Source: SNAP01 sp049671745 (GTDB taxonomy: Bacteria > Bacteroidota > Bacteroidia > Bacteroidales > Marinifilaceae). From it: a DNA stretch of 64,000 nt. Each line of letters opens with the position of its first letter. Within the stretch, counting starts at the first letter, position 1. The translations under genes were made by a program, and so were the position numbers. This document shows positions 1 through 8,190 of this stretch, piece by piece. The stretch is from NCBI GenBank assembly GCA_049671745.1, contig JBATVL010000073.1:12352-76351 (forward strand), read 5' to 3'. The notes under the pieces were generated by a model. It saw nothing but the letters and a program-made list of their open reading frames with translations. It made no database searches and was not told the origin of the DNA.

Positions 1-108
1 TATTTTCCTTATTACAGTTAGTGCTACACCAGTTTTTTCAGCAAACTCTTCTTGCGTTAGATTTACCTCTTTTCTTTTCTCTTTTAAAAATTTATCTATC
101 TTCTTCAT
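1..108 (-). CDS. HipB-like XRE-family HTH regulator, N-terminal part only
   Basis: This is the first 36 codons of a gene that continues beyond the left edge. The visible protein begins MKKIDKFLKEKRKEVNLTQE and runs into a helix-turn-helix of the Cro/C1 (XRE) type, with the typical LTQEEFAEKTGVALTVIRKI pattern. Small proteins of this kind usually repress their own promoter and often belong to toxin-antitoxin pairs of the HipAB type, but no toxin can be seen because the gene is cut off. The ATG at 106-108 directly touches the first of five regularly spaced palindromes, which fits autoregulation. The family call is fairly safe; the biological role is inference. Confidence 0.7.
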   Translation of the reverse strand, partial: MKKIDKFLKEKRKEVNLTQEEFAEKTGVALTVIRKI

Positions 109-286
109 TATATGTTATTGCATATATTTTGTGTGAATGTATATGAATTATACGTTTTTACATATAAAAGGTTGTATTTTGTTCGTATTATATGCTATTG
201 CATATATATATTGTAAATATATATAAATTATATGTTTTTACATATAAAAGTTTATCTATCTTCTATTTTATATCTTAATGCATATA
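109..286. promoter_or_regulatory. Array of five 18-bp palindromic operator-like sites with 40-bp period
   Basis: Five dyads of form TATATG-N6-CATATA lie at 109-126, 149-166, 189-206, 229-246 and 269-286. Their first bases are exactly 40 bp apart. Sites 1, 3 and 5 have an NTATTG-like centre and sites 2 and 4 have TTTTTA, so the true tandem unit is about 80 bp. Two half-sites are imperfect (TATACG in site 2, TATATC in site 5). The array starts at the start codon of the leftward HTH gene. The obvious reading is a set of operators for that HTH protein, all on nearly the same face of the helix. That binding is inferred, not shown. Confidence 0.7.
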
Positions 287-454
287 ATTATTATTGCTGT
301 TAAATTGCCTTGGCCTTTGATTGATTATCTTATTGTGCATGAATTGGTTCATACTAAGATTAAGAATCACTCTAAGGAGTTTTGGGCTGAGCTTTCTAAA
401 TATATCCCTAATTGGAAGGAACTTGATGAGCGTATGGGGTATTTGAAGATTTGA
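278..454 (+). pseudogene. Remnant of a YgjP/DUF45-type zinc metallopeptidase (C-terminal part)
   Basis: An open frame of 58 codons begins with an ATG inside the last palindrome of the operator array. Its protein contains the HELVH zinc motif followed by NHSKEFWAELSKYIPNW, the characteristic C-terminal half of YgjP-like (DUF45, M48-related) metallopeptidases. Family members are about 230 residues, so roughly three quarters of the protein, including everything upstream of the HExxH helix, is missing. The join falls inside repeated DNA, which suggests that a rearrangement replaced the 5' part. It could be translated as a 58-residue peptide, but a functional peptidase is unlikely. Confidence 0.7.
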
Positions 455-529
455 TCCTAAAAAAATATGTATCTATTGTTGTGATAATAATATTTTTATT
501 AAATTTAATGACTGAACTAAAAGAAAAGA

Positions 530-889
530 ATGATGTCTAGAAAAAAACATTTAATTTACGATTGTCTTATCTTATTATTATTTGTAATATGGATTGTTAT
601 AGATGCATATTCTCTTTTCTCTGACTACGATTTATTTATGGAATTAGGATTCTCTATTGTTTTGTTTGGACTTTTTACTCAAGCAGTAAGAACCACTATT
701 TATAAGGATAGTAGATATAAATCTATGATACAAATAATGTATATCTTAGTTTCTATATCTATTGTTCCTACTCTTGTTATGTATTTTAGTGGAAAAGTAT
801 ATAGGCCAGAAATATTAACTATATTTAATATAGTTATATCATTTCAGAGTCTTTTTTATATCTTGAATTGTAGAAAAGGAAGAATATAA
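530..889 (+). CDS. Small integral membrane protein of unknown function
   Basis: The 119-residue protein is almost entirely hydrophobic. I read four likely membrane helices, at about residues 8-27, 35-53, 66-85 and 92-112, joined by short charged loops such as the one containing KDSRYK. No family is recognised. Two ATG codons in tandem (530 and 533) are both possible starts. It stands alone between the peptidase remnant and a convergent lipoprotein gene 15 bp away, in a region that looks like accessory DNA. Coding status rests on length and the coherent membrane topology. Confidence 0.55.
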   Translation: MMSRKKHLIYDCLILLLFVIWIVIDAYSLFSDYDLFMELGFSIVLFGLFTQAVRTTIYKDSRYKSMIQIMYILVSISIVPTLVMYFSGKVYRPEILTIFNIVISFQSLFYILNCRKGRI

Positions 890-904
890 TAAGGCATTAC
901 ACTG

Positions 905-1303
905 TTAATCAGCTAAAGTTCTTCCAGATATCTCAACTTTTCCATTTAGGATTTTTGAGTTAGGAGTGTCGTTAGGCATTCTTTCAGATTCTTGATTTTT
1001 AAAGCCACCTTCAGGAGTCCAAGCTGCGTGAATACTTAATGAACTATTATAAGGTATATCATTATAGGCAGCTGCTTCTAATGCAAGTCCTGCTCTGACT
1101 CTAATATTTATTGTCCATGGCGAGCTTACATTGCTTAATTTGATTAGTTCTGCTTTTCCATTCATGTATTCTATTTTGTTTATGCTAGAGCCATTTGAAG
1201 TTGTTACTGTGTATGTTATATCATACATTAGCCTTGCAGGTTCATTGTTTTTTGAGCATGATATTAATAGTGTAATAAATAATATAAATAAGTATTTTTT
1301 CAT
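905..1303 (-). CDS. Small lipoprotein of unknown function
   Basis: I place the start at 1303 because it gives a clean lipoprotein signal (MKKYLFILFITLLISCSKN, with lipidated Cys at residue 16). A longer reading frame upstream adds only 14 unlikely residues. The mature part of about 115 residues holds YDITYTVTTSNG and INIRVRAGLALEAAAYN and is predicted to be beta-rich. This resembles small periplasm-facing lipoproteins common in Bacteroidales, but I do not recognise a named family. Function unknown. Confidence 0.7.
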   Translation of the reverse strand: MKKYLFILFITLLISCSKNNEPARLMYDITYTVTTSNGSSINKIEYMNGKAELIKLSNVSSPWTINIRVRAGLALEAAAYNDIPYNSSLSIHAAWTPEGGFKNQESERMPNDTPNSKILNGKVEISGRTLAD

Positions 1304-1414
1304 ACTGACTTTTTTTAGTTGGATTGGTGCAAAGATAATAAACATATTGATAGTTCATGTCGTTTTAACTTCTTTTATAATAAGTGGTTAGTGTGTTGGT
1401 AGTTCTATAAGATG

Positions 1415-1465
1415 GCCAGTAATTATCTATTTGTGAATATTTTAGATAACTACTGGCTTGTTTTA
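1415..1465. terminator. Stem-loop, probable terminator
   Basis: The 15-base arms 1415-1429 and 1443-1457 pair with one mismatch around a 13-base loop, and the right arm is followed by TTGTTTTAT. The T-rich tail suits rightward transcription, while the position 23 bp past the stop of the leftward CxxC protein gene suits that gene. Orientation is uncertain. Confidence 0.5.
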
Positions 1466-1479
1466 TATTTATTAGTTGA

Positions 1480-1644
1480 TTAGAAACTAGATGTCTGAAC
1501 TACTTTTATCCAGACAACATCACTGCATTTAGGACAAAATGGTAATTCTTCTCCTTCGTCTAAATAAACTATATGTCCGCACATTCTACATCTATATTTA
1601 CCTTCTCCTGGTATTTCGCCTGCCTTAAAACTTAAAGTATTCAT
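1480..1644 (-). CDS. Rubredoxin-like / zinc-ribbon protein, 54 aa
   Basis: A 54-residue protein carries two CxxC knuckles, CRMC at residues 19-22 and CPKC at 37-40, with a glycine-rich lead and the segment GHIVYLDEGEELP between them. Four Cys at this spacing is the fold of rubredoxins and rubredoxin-like zinc ribbons, where they bind one iron or zinc. The distance between knuckles (14 residues) is shorter than in electron-transfer rubredoxins (about 29), so a structural zinc ribbon or the short rubredoxin-like domain seen in rubrerythrin-type proteins is more likely than a classical rubredoxin. It has no operon partner. Confidence 0.7.
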   Translation of the reverse strand: MNTLSFKAGEIPGEGKYRCRMCGHIVYLDEGEELPFCPKCSDVVWIKVVQTSSF

Positions 1645-1719
1645 AAAATTGTATTTGGTTAAATCTGTTATTGAATATTTATATATATTAGGATTCTATA
1701 ATAAAAATAACAAAAAAAT

Positions 1720-2502
1720 ATGGATACTATAGTCTCAATAAAAAATCTTTCTAAATCTTTTAAGAGTGGAAAGAAGATAAATAATGTACTGAAAAATATT
1801 AGTCTAGATATAAAAAAAGGTAAGGTAATAGGTTACATTGGTCCTAATGGAGCTGGTAAGTCAACAACAGTGAAGATTCTATGCGGTATTCTTGAGGGGT
1901 ACAAAGGCGAGATAGAGATTTTTGGCGAACCTGTAAAAGCAGATTCTTTAGAGATAAAAAGACGTATAGGGTATATTCCTGAGAATGGGGCTCTTTATGA
2001 TACCTTAACTCCTATAGAGTTTTTGTCGTTTATAGCTACTATTCACGATATTCCTACTGAAGAGGCGCTTAAGAAGATTAGTTCTTTCCTTGAGTTTTTT
2101 GATATGGCTTCTCATGCTCACCAAAGAATAAATACTTTCTCTAAGGGGATGAAGCAGAAGATTTTAATTATATCTGGTTTGTTGCATAGTCCTGAGCTTA
2201 TCTTTATGGATGAACCTCTTTCTGGTTTAGATGCTAACTCTGTTATTCTTGTTAAGGAGTTAATTAATAGACTTGTGTGGGAGGGAAAGACGGTGTTTTA
2301 TTGTTCTCATTTAATGGATGTTGTGGAGAAGATGTCGGATGAGATTGTGATGATTAATGACGGTGAGATTATAGCTCAGGGTGAGTGTAAAGATTTGTTT
2401 GAGCAGGAGGGGGTTGATTCTCTAGAGTCACTATTTTCTAAGCTTACAGGAAATACACAACAAAAAGAGAGAGCTTCTAAATTTGTTGAATCTTATAAAT
2501 AG
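1720..2502 (+). CDS. ABC transporter ATP-binding protein
   Basis: This is a 260-residue ATPase of the ABC-2 exporter class. Walker A GPNGAGKST is at 41-49, a Q-loop-like segment IGYIPEN at 83-89, the signature in the variant form FSKGMKQK at 140-147, and Walker B LIFMDEP at 160-166 followed by the D-loop SGLD. The final 40 residues form a short charged extension. The neighbouring permease starts 6 bp downstream, so the two form one exporter operon. The substrate cannot be read from the sequence. Relatives serve in drug, bacteriocin or lipid export and sodium extrusion. Confidence 0.9.
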   Translation: MDTIVSIKNLSKSFKSGKKINNVLKNISLDIKKGKVIGYIGPNGAGKSTTVKILCGILEGYKGEIEIFGEPVKADSLEIKRRIGYIPENGALYDTLTPIEFLSFIATIHDIPTEEALKKISSFLEFFDMASHAHQRINTFSKGMKQKILIISGLLHSPELIFMDEPLSGLDANSVILVKELINRLVWEGKTVFYCSHLMDVVEKMSDEIVMINDGEIIAQGECKDLFEQEGVDSLESLFSKLTGNTQQKERASKFVESYK

Positions 2503-2508
2503 CTTTAT

Positions 2509-4083
2509 ATGCAATTAAATAAAACACATCTTAAAGAATATCTTAGATTACTATATGTTGCTAATAATAGGGTGGATAAGAAGAATTCTACTAACTCTAC
2601 TTCTTCTTCTCGTTGGGCGAAACAGTTTTGGGCTTCCTTATTAATTGGATCTTTTCTAGTATTTATGTTTTCCCGAATGGCTGATTTTAATTTAGCTACT
2701 GCTCTCTTCTTTTTAGTAATAATGTTTACTCTGATAGCGGAGTTTCTGTCTGAGTATGCAATTATATTATTAGATACTAAGGGTAATGATATCTTATTTC
2801 ATCATCCCATTAGCAGTCAAACGGTGTTTGCTGGTAGGTTGATATATATTCTTGCTGTTGCATTGTTTTCAGGCCTCACTATTGCATTTCCTTATTTGAT
2901 ATATGTTATTGTATCAAAAGGTGTGTTGGTGGGCTTAGGCTTTATTATTTCATGTGTATTGACAATAATTAGCTCCATTTCTTTAGCATTATTTCTTTAT
3001 GTTCTTTTATTTAAGTTTTGCGGTGCAGAACGTCTTAAGAATATAATTAATTATGTGCAGATAGCTATGTCTATGATTCTTATTGCTACTTATTATTTGA
3101 GCATAGAGTTATTCGATTTAACGGATCTTTCACAATTAAGCTTTTCTTATGAATGGTGGTCTGTTTTTGTGCCTTCTTATTGGTTTTTATCTATTTTAGA
3201 TATACTTGGTGGTGTGGAGATTCCTGTTTTTGCTAAACTATTTCCTGCTTTGGCTGTTATACTTCCTTGTGTATTATCTGTTTTTTCATATAAATATTTA
3301 TCTAAGATATTTAAAACAGAGCTTATTCGTTTCGATCATAAGGAGAAGAAGACTGAGAAGATTAAAAGTAAATTTACATTAACTAATTTTTATATTAAGT
3401 TTTTTGCTGTAAACAAGATAGAGAGAGAATTATTTGTACTGTATAAGAAACTATTATCAAGAGATAAGAATTTTAAGATGGCTGTTTATCCTGCTATTGC
3501 TTATAGTTTGGTTATGCCTATTATTAGAATTGTAAAAGAGACTTCTAAGGCTCCTTTGTCTGAAAGTACTGATGTTTCATTATTCCTTTTTGCGCTGTAT
3601 TTCTCGTCTATTGTATTTATAACTTCTGTTTTTTCTTTTCATATAGGGGATTACGGTAAGTTATCCGATTTGTATAGAGTATCTCCTTTAAAGAAAAAGG
3701 GTTTGATTATGACTTCTGCATTAAAGGTTTTGAACTATAATTTTCTACTTGTTCCTATGTTGTTGTGCTCTGTCTTTATTGGATATATATGGGGTTTTAC
3801 ATATGTATTTAATGTTGTGACGGTATTCTTTATCGTTAATATTATATGTATGTTAATGCTATTAATAGGGACTTCTAGATTTCCTCTTTCTTTGGCTAAA
3901 GGTGATTCTGATAAGATTAGTATGGGAGTTAAGATGTTTGCTATTATAGCTTTTTTAAGTATGGTGGGAGTTGCTCATTATTATATATTATTTGCAACTT
4001 ATGGTTTGATTATCTATACTTCATTACTTGCTGTTGTGTATCTAATAATTATTAGATACTTAAGAGTAAAAACAATTAAATAG
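2509..4083 (+). CDS. ABC transporter permease (multi-span)
   Basis: A 524-residue inner-membrane protein with about eleven hydrophobic spans in two blocks, roughly 37-240 and 325-520, separated by a charged cytoplasmic segment (FDHKEKKTEKIKSKF, about 275-290). It follows the ATPase gene by 6 bp, which is the main reason to call it the permease of the same exporter. The sequence shows no motif that identifies cargo. Large permeases of this kind are common in Bacteroidales. A perfect 15-bp hairpin closes the operon just downstream. Confidence 0.8.
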   Translation: MQLNKTHLKEYLRLLYVANNRVDKKNSTNSTSSSRWAKQFWASLLIGSFLVFMFSRMADFNLATALFFLVIMFTLIAEFLSEYAIILLDTKGNDILFHHPISSQTVFAGRLIYILAVALFSGLTIAFPYLIYVIVSKGVLVGLGFIISCVLTIISSISLALFLYVLLFKFCGAERLKNIINYVQIAMSMILIATYYLSIELFDLTDLSQLSFSYEWWSVFVPSYWFLSILDILGGVEIPVFAKLFPALAVILPCVLSVFSYKYLSKIFKTELIRFDHKEKKTEKIKSKFTLTNFYIKFFAVNKIERELFVLYKKLLSRDKNFKMAVYPAIAYSLVMPIIRIVKETSKAPLSESTDVSLFLFALYFSSIVFITSVFSFHIGDYGKLSDLYRVSPLKKKGLIMTSALKVLNYNFLLVPMLLCSVFIGYIWGFTYVFNVVTVFFIVNIICMLMLLIGTSRFPLSLAKGDSDKISMGVKMFAIIAFLSMVGVAHYYILFATYGLIIYTSLLAVVYLIIIRYLRVKTIK

Positions 4084-4096
4084 AATGGTCTAATAT

Positions 4097-4162
4097 AAAA
4101 ATGAGTTATAAATTAAGTTTTGCTTTTAAGGCATCACATAATTTATAACTCATTATCTTTTT
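4097..4162. terminator. Bidirectional terminator between ABC exporter and helicase genes
   Basis: Perfect 15-base arms at 4101-4115 and 4139-4153, preceded by an A-run and followed by a T-run, lie between the convergent permease and helicase genes. It can stop transcription from both sides. Confidence 0.8.
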
Positions 4163-4171
4163 AAGGGAAGT

Positions 4172-5530
4172 TTATTTCTTTCTCTTTCCTTTATCTTTTC
4201 TTTTAGCTTTTTCCTTTGGCTTTTCTTTAGTCTTATTAGCCTGTTTGTTTTTAATTTTATCTTTCGATCTATCTTTTGACTTTTGCTTTGTTTGTGCTTT
4301 TTTCTTTTTTAAATCTTCTTGAAAATTTTCATTCTCTTCTATAAGATTCATTACACTCTTAGCACTCTCTTGTGAGAAGTCTATAGTCTCAGAATAATCA
4401 TTCTTAGTGAATTGTATACGAGGAATCTCTCCTCCAATATAATCCTCTATTTCTTTAAGCATATCTTCTTCTTCTGCAGCACAGAAAGAAACAGCTATAC
4501 CTTTAGAACGACCACGACCTGTACGACCAATTCTATGTACGTAATTGTCGGCTACATCTGGTAAATCGTAATTTACTACATATTCGATACCGTTAATATC
4601 TATACCTCTGGCACTTATGTCAGTAGCAATAAGAATCTTAACTTCATCGTTTTTAAATGATTCAAGTACCTTTAGTCTGTCTGCTTGTTCTTTGTCTCCA
4701 TGAAGAGTAACAGATTCTATGCCAACTCTGCCCATTGCTTTGCAAATACGCTCTGCTCTTACTTTTGTACGGACAAATACAAGAATCTTTGATTCTTTAT
4801 GCTCGTTAATCAATCTTTCTAAGAAGAAACGTTTGTCGTCCATCTGTACCTTAGAAACAAAGTGTGTTACGTTTTTAGATACAGGATCTTTTGGAGATAT
4901 CTGTATACGTATAGCCGCTGAGTTTACAAGAGAGTATGATAATTTCTTGATGTTTTGGTCTATTGTTGCAGAGAAGAAAAGCGTTTGTCTTCTTTTTGGA
5001 AGATGTTTAAGCAAATCTTGTATGTCACGGTAGAATCCTAAGTCTAACATCCTATCTGCCTCATCAAGAATGAGTGTTCTTATTCTATGTAGGTCTAGAT
5101 GGCCTTGACTTACTAAATCGAACATACGTCCTGGTGTTGCGACTAGAATATCGGCACCTCTATGTAATTCGTCTATTTGCATGTCTTGGTCTACACCTCC
5201 ATGTACACATATAGTTTTTACAAATGTATTTTTCTCTATTTGGTTGAATACCTCAGTAATCTGTATTGCTAGCTCACGAGTAGGTACCATAACAATTGCT
5301 TGTATACCATCTCTACGAGTAGTTCTTAATTTATGCGAAAATATAGAATTTACTACTGGGATTACGAAAGCGGCAGTTTTACCTGTTCCAGTTTGTGCTA
5401 TTGCAAGTAAATCCTCGCCAGCAAGAATAGGTGTTATCGACTTATACTGTATATCAGTAGGTCTTATGAATCCTAAACTTTCTAAATTTTCTTTTATCTC
5501 AGGTGCAAACCTATAATCACTAAACTTCAT
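4172..5530 (-). CDS. DEAD-box ATP-dependent RNA helicase
   Basis: The 452-residue protein has all core motifs: Q motif (GFIRPTDIQ, about 20-28), motif I AQTGTGKT at 45-52, DEAD near 156, SAT near 188, and HRIGRTGRGR near 330. The last 55 residues are a Lys-rich tail (KKKKAQTKQKSKDRSKDK and similar), an unstructured RNA-binding extension typical of RhlE-type helicases in Bacteroidota. It should unwind structured RNA in ribosome assembly or mRNA decay; low-temperature induction is typical of the family. The gene stands alone, with a -7-type box about 40 bp upstream. Confidence 0.92.
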   Translation of the reverse strand: MKFSDYRFAPEIKENLESLGFIRPTDIQYKSITPILAGEDLLAIAQTGTGKTAAFVIPVVNSIFSHKLRTTRRDGIQAIVMVPTRELAIQITEVFNQIEKNTFVKTICVHGGVDQDMQIDELHRGADILVATPGRMFDLVSQGHLDLHRIRTLILDEADRMLDLGFYRDIQDLLKHLPKRRQTLFFSATIDQNIKKLSYSLVNSAAIRIQISPKDPVSKNVTHFVSKVQMDDKRFFLERLINEHKESKILVFVRTKVRAERICKAMGRVGIESVTLHGDKEQADRLKVLESFKNDEVKILIATDISARGIDINGIEYVVNYDLPDVADNYVHRIGRTGRGRSKGIAVSFCAAEEEDMLKEIEDYIGGEIPRIQFTKNDYSETIDFSQESAKSVMNLIEENENFQEDLKKKKAQTKQKSKDRSKDKIKNKQANKTKEKPKEKAKRKDKGKRKK

Positions 5531-5569
5531 TGCTTATATTTTCTAGTATTTTTATTCTTTTTGTAGCTA

Positions 5570-5577
5570 CAAAGGTA
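5570..5577 (-). promoter_or_regulatory. Bacteroidota -7 box (TAnnTTTG) upstream of the helicase gene
   Basis: The minus strand reads TACCTTTG about 40 bp before the helicase ATG, an exact TAnnTTTG match. No good TTTG -33 box is found at the expected distance, so confidence is moderate. Confidence 0.45.
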
Positions 5578-5606
5578 GTATTAAATTATTAATAATGATA
5601 TAGGGC

Positions 5607-5643
5607 AAAAAAAATGTGAGATTGCTAGGGATGCAATCTCACA
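5607..5643 (-). terminator. Terminator of the pst/pho operon
   Basis: Perfect 11-base arms 5615-5625 and 5633-5643 around a 7-base loop. On the minus strand the hairpin is followed by eight T residues. It lies 45 bp past the stop of the sensor kinase gene, the last gene of the phosphate operon. Confidence 0.85.
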
Positions 5644-5688
5644 AATAATAGTGGTTTATATAATAAAGGGGAAACGATATTATCTATT

Positions 5689-7452
5689 TTAATTCTTTTT
5701 AAGTGTAAACAAGAACTCAAGACCTCCGCCTTGTTTGTTCTTTGCTGTTATTTCACCTCCGTGAAATAGAACTGAATTCTTTACTATTGCTAGTCCTAGT
5801 CCTGTTCCTCCAGCTTTTCTTGTTCTTCCTGTATCGGCTCTGTAGAAACGTTCAAATAATCTGTTAAGATGTTCTTCTGCAACTCCTTCTCCGTTATCGG
5901 AATATGAGAAATAATAGTATTTGTCGTCTTCATGATAATTGTCTATAGTGATTTCAACTTCTTGACCTACATGTTTAAGACTGTTGTCTATCAGATTTCT
6001 CAAAAGCAAAGATAGTAAAATTTTATTACCATTAATAATAATATTATGAGAAATATTGATGTTAGTTGAAATATTTTCTATGTTCATCACAAGAAATAGG
6101 TCGTTTAGCACATTGTCAAGGCATTCTCTTATAGATGTTTTCTCTAGTTCAAACTTATCTGATGCCTCTTCTGTTTTAGATATTAGAGAGATGTCGCTTA
6201 TTAATTCACTTAACCTTAATATCTGTTTGTGAGACCTATTTATGAATAGATTTTTATTTTCTTCATCTATATTAGGATTCTCTTTTATTGTTTCAAGATA
6301 ACCTCTTATTGCTGTTACAGGAGTTCTTAATTCATGTGCAATATTGGATGTCATTTGGTGTTTTAGTATTCTTGTCTTTTCTATGTATGTACTATCTATT
6401 ATGGAAATTTCAAAACTCTTGTCTTCAAAGACTATACTTTTAATAGTGAAGTGCTTAGAGTTTTTATGCAAAGTGTTTTTATATCTTGCTGTTTCTGTAG
6501 GAATATTCTTTACTGTGTTCTGTTCTTCAATAAACTGAAGCAAGTCTTTAAATATTTCATCTTTAAACATTTCTTTTAATTCTACAGTAGGTGTGTCTAG
6601 AATGTTATTTACATATTGAATAAACTTTGCATTAGCGAAGATCTTTTTCTTGTCTGCACTAAAGATGGCAATTCCGTGTTCTGAGTTGTGAAAGTGCATA
6701 ATAAGTTTCTCTTTCTCTTTGCTTAGTTCTTCTTTTGTTGCACTTAGTCTGTTGTATATGCTTATTATTCTGTTGCTGATTATGCCTAGTTCATTAGCAG
6801 GAAAGTTTCTTTTTTTACTTTTGTCGTAAGTGTTATTATCTGCATTTATAGCAAAGTCTTTAAGAGCTGATATAGATTTGCCTAATTTATCTGATATGTA
6901 TATTAAAGAGAATATGACAATTGTAAATACTAGTATTAAGAAATATATAAAAAGGTTGTCGGCTTTTAAGAGATTTTGTACCTCTATATTATAGGGTAGA
7001 GCTACTCTTACATAGTAATCGCCGTAGTATCTTGAATAGTAATAATAATCTTTATTCATAGATTTGGAATAACGTAAGGTTGTTCCATATTCTTTATGTA
7101 GAGATTTTATTATCTCTGGTCGTGATAAATGGTTCTCCATTTTTATAGAGTTTTTTACATCATTATCAAAAAGAACATCACCTTTTTTGCCAATAAGAGT
7201 TATTCTTAGACTTTTATTGGGTAGTTCATTTTCTATTGATTTAAGGAGATCTGCATTTTCTCTATTGATATTTTCTCTTACAATAAAAGAGTTTATTATT
7301 TCGTTGTAAAGATTTAGTTTCGATTCTAGTTGCTCTATCTTGAATTCTTTTTCTCTTTTATATTGAAAGCTAAGAATACTAGCGGTGAATATTGCAAAGA
7401 GAATGAAAAAATAGAGAAAGAGTTTAGTTTTATAAGTTATGTATCTTTTCAT
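5689..7452 (-). CDS. phoR: PhoR-like sensor histidine kinase
   Basis: A 587-residue membrane kinase. There is one N-terminal membrane span (about 9-28), a periplasmic sensor region of about 135 residues, a second span (about 166-187), a linker, and a PAS-like domain (HFHNSEHGIAIFSADKK onward). The HisKA domain has phospho-accepting His373 in AHELRTPVTAIRGY, and the C-terminal ATPase domain holds NLIDNSLKH, DNGEGV and GGTGLGLAIV. It lies 36 bp after the response regulator gene at the end of the pst operon, so a role in phosphate sensing through PstSCAB-PhoU is the natural reading. Its large periplasmic domain is unlike the very short one of E. coli PhoR. Confidence 0.88.
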   Translation of the reverse strand: MKRYITYKTKLFLYFFILFAIFTASILSFQYKREKEFKIEQLESKLNLYNEIINSFIVRENINRENADLLKSIENELPNKSLRITLIGKKGDVLFDNDVKNSIKMENHLSRPEIIKSLHKEYGTTLRYSKSMNKDYYYYSRYYGDYYVRVALPYNIEVQNLLKADNLFIYFLILVFTIVIFSLIYISDKLGKSISALKDFAINADNNTYDKSKKRNFPANELGIISNRIISIYNRLSATKEELSKEKEKLIMHFHNSEHGIAIFSADKKKIFANAKFIQYVNNILDTPTVELKEMFKDEIFKDLLQFIEEQNTVKNIPTETARYKNTLHKNSKHFTIKSIVFEDKSFEISIIDSTYIEKTRILKHQMTSNIAHELRTPVTAIRGYLETIKENPNIDEENKNLFINRSHKQILRLSELISDISLISKTEEASDKFELEKTSIRECLDNVLNDLFLVMNIENISTNINISHNIIINGNKILLSLLLRNLIDNSLKHVGQEVEITIDNYHEDDKYYYFSYSDNGEGVAEEHLNRLFERFYRADTGRTRKAGGTGLGLAIVKNSVLFHGGEITAKNKQGGGLEFLFTLKKN

Positions 7453-7488
7453 TATTGTTTGATTTTATAATTGATATTAGGCTTTGTT

Positions 7489-8187
7489 TTAATCTTCTTC
7501 CTTAGAGAAACAGTACCCAAAGCCAGAACGATTGCGTATATATGATCCATATTGTTCTAATTTCTTTCGAAGTCGTGTAATATGAACATCAACAGTGCGA
7601 GAGGATACATAACTATCTTCGCTCCATACTTTATCGAGAATCTCCTCTCGTGATAGTAGGTTTCCTTTTTTAGAAATAAGAAGAAGAAGAATATCGTATT
7701 CTTTTTTAGTCAGTTTTATGAGTGTGTCGCTGATCTTGAGTGTTTTCTTAACTGTGTTTATGCATATGTCCTCTATGTTTATATATTGTTTTTCTTCCTC
7801 GTCTCTTTTGCTTTTGTGAGATTGTCTTTTTAAAACGGCTTTTACTCTTGCTGAAACCTCTTTTACAGAGAATGGTTTGGATATATAGTCGTCTCCTCCT
7901 AAATTAAAACCTGTAAGCATATCATTCTCAGAATCTTTGGCAGTAATAAAGATTATAGGGATATCTATATCAAGATCTTTTCGTAGTTTGTCTGCCATTT
8001 GAAAACCTGATAAGCCACCCATCATCACATCTAATAAAAGTATGTCATACTCGCTGATGTTTTCTTGTAGTGCTTCCTCTGCAGAGTGAAGAGTTTTTAC
8101 TTCAGTATCATTATCTTGAAGATTAAACTTAAGAATTTCACAAATATCTTCTTCGTCGTCTACTATTAATATCTTGTATTTACTCAT
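7489..8187 (-). CDS. phoB: PhoB-like OmpR-family response regulator
   Basis: A 232-residue regulator with a receiver domain (acidic pocket D10/D11, phosphorylation site D53 in ILLLDVMMGG, and the conserved Lys in YISKPFS near 105). A winged-helix DNA-binding domain of OmpR type follows, with SSRTVDVHITRLRKKLE and a C-terminal RSGFGYCF hairpin. The gene is 3 bp after phoU and 36 bp before the kinase gene, so it is the cognate partner. It probably activates the porin-pst operon itself. A candidate direct-repeat site lies upstream of the porin. Confidence 0.88.
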   Translation of the reverse strand: MSKYKILIVDDEEDICEILKFNLQDNDTEVKTLHSAEEALQENISEYDILLLDVMMGGLSGFQMADKLRKDLDIDIPIIFITAKDSENDMLTGFNLGGDDYISKPFSVKEVSARVKAVLKRQSHKSKRDEEEKQYINIEDICINTVKKTLKISDTLIKLTKKEYDILLLLISKKGNLLSREEILDKVWSEDSYVSSRTVDVHITRLRKKLEQYGSYIRNRSGFGYCFSKEED

Positions 8188-8190
8188 TTT

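Noticed and set aside
109..286. Phased palindromes as a plasmid-type iteron origin
   Set aside because: Iterons are usually direct repeats of about 20 bp next to a rep gene and DnaA boxes. Here the sites are dyads abutting an HTH regulator and no rep gene or DnaA box is seen.
1131..1391. Open frame on the plus strand opposite the small lipoprotein gene
   Set aside because: The minus strand frame has a clean lipoprotein signal and explains the DNA; the plus frame looks like a translated antisense copy with no family pattern.
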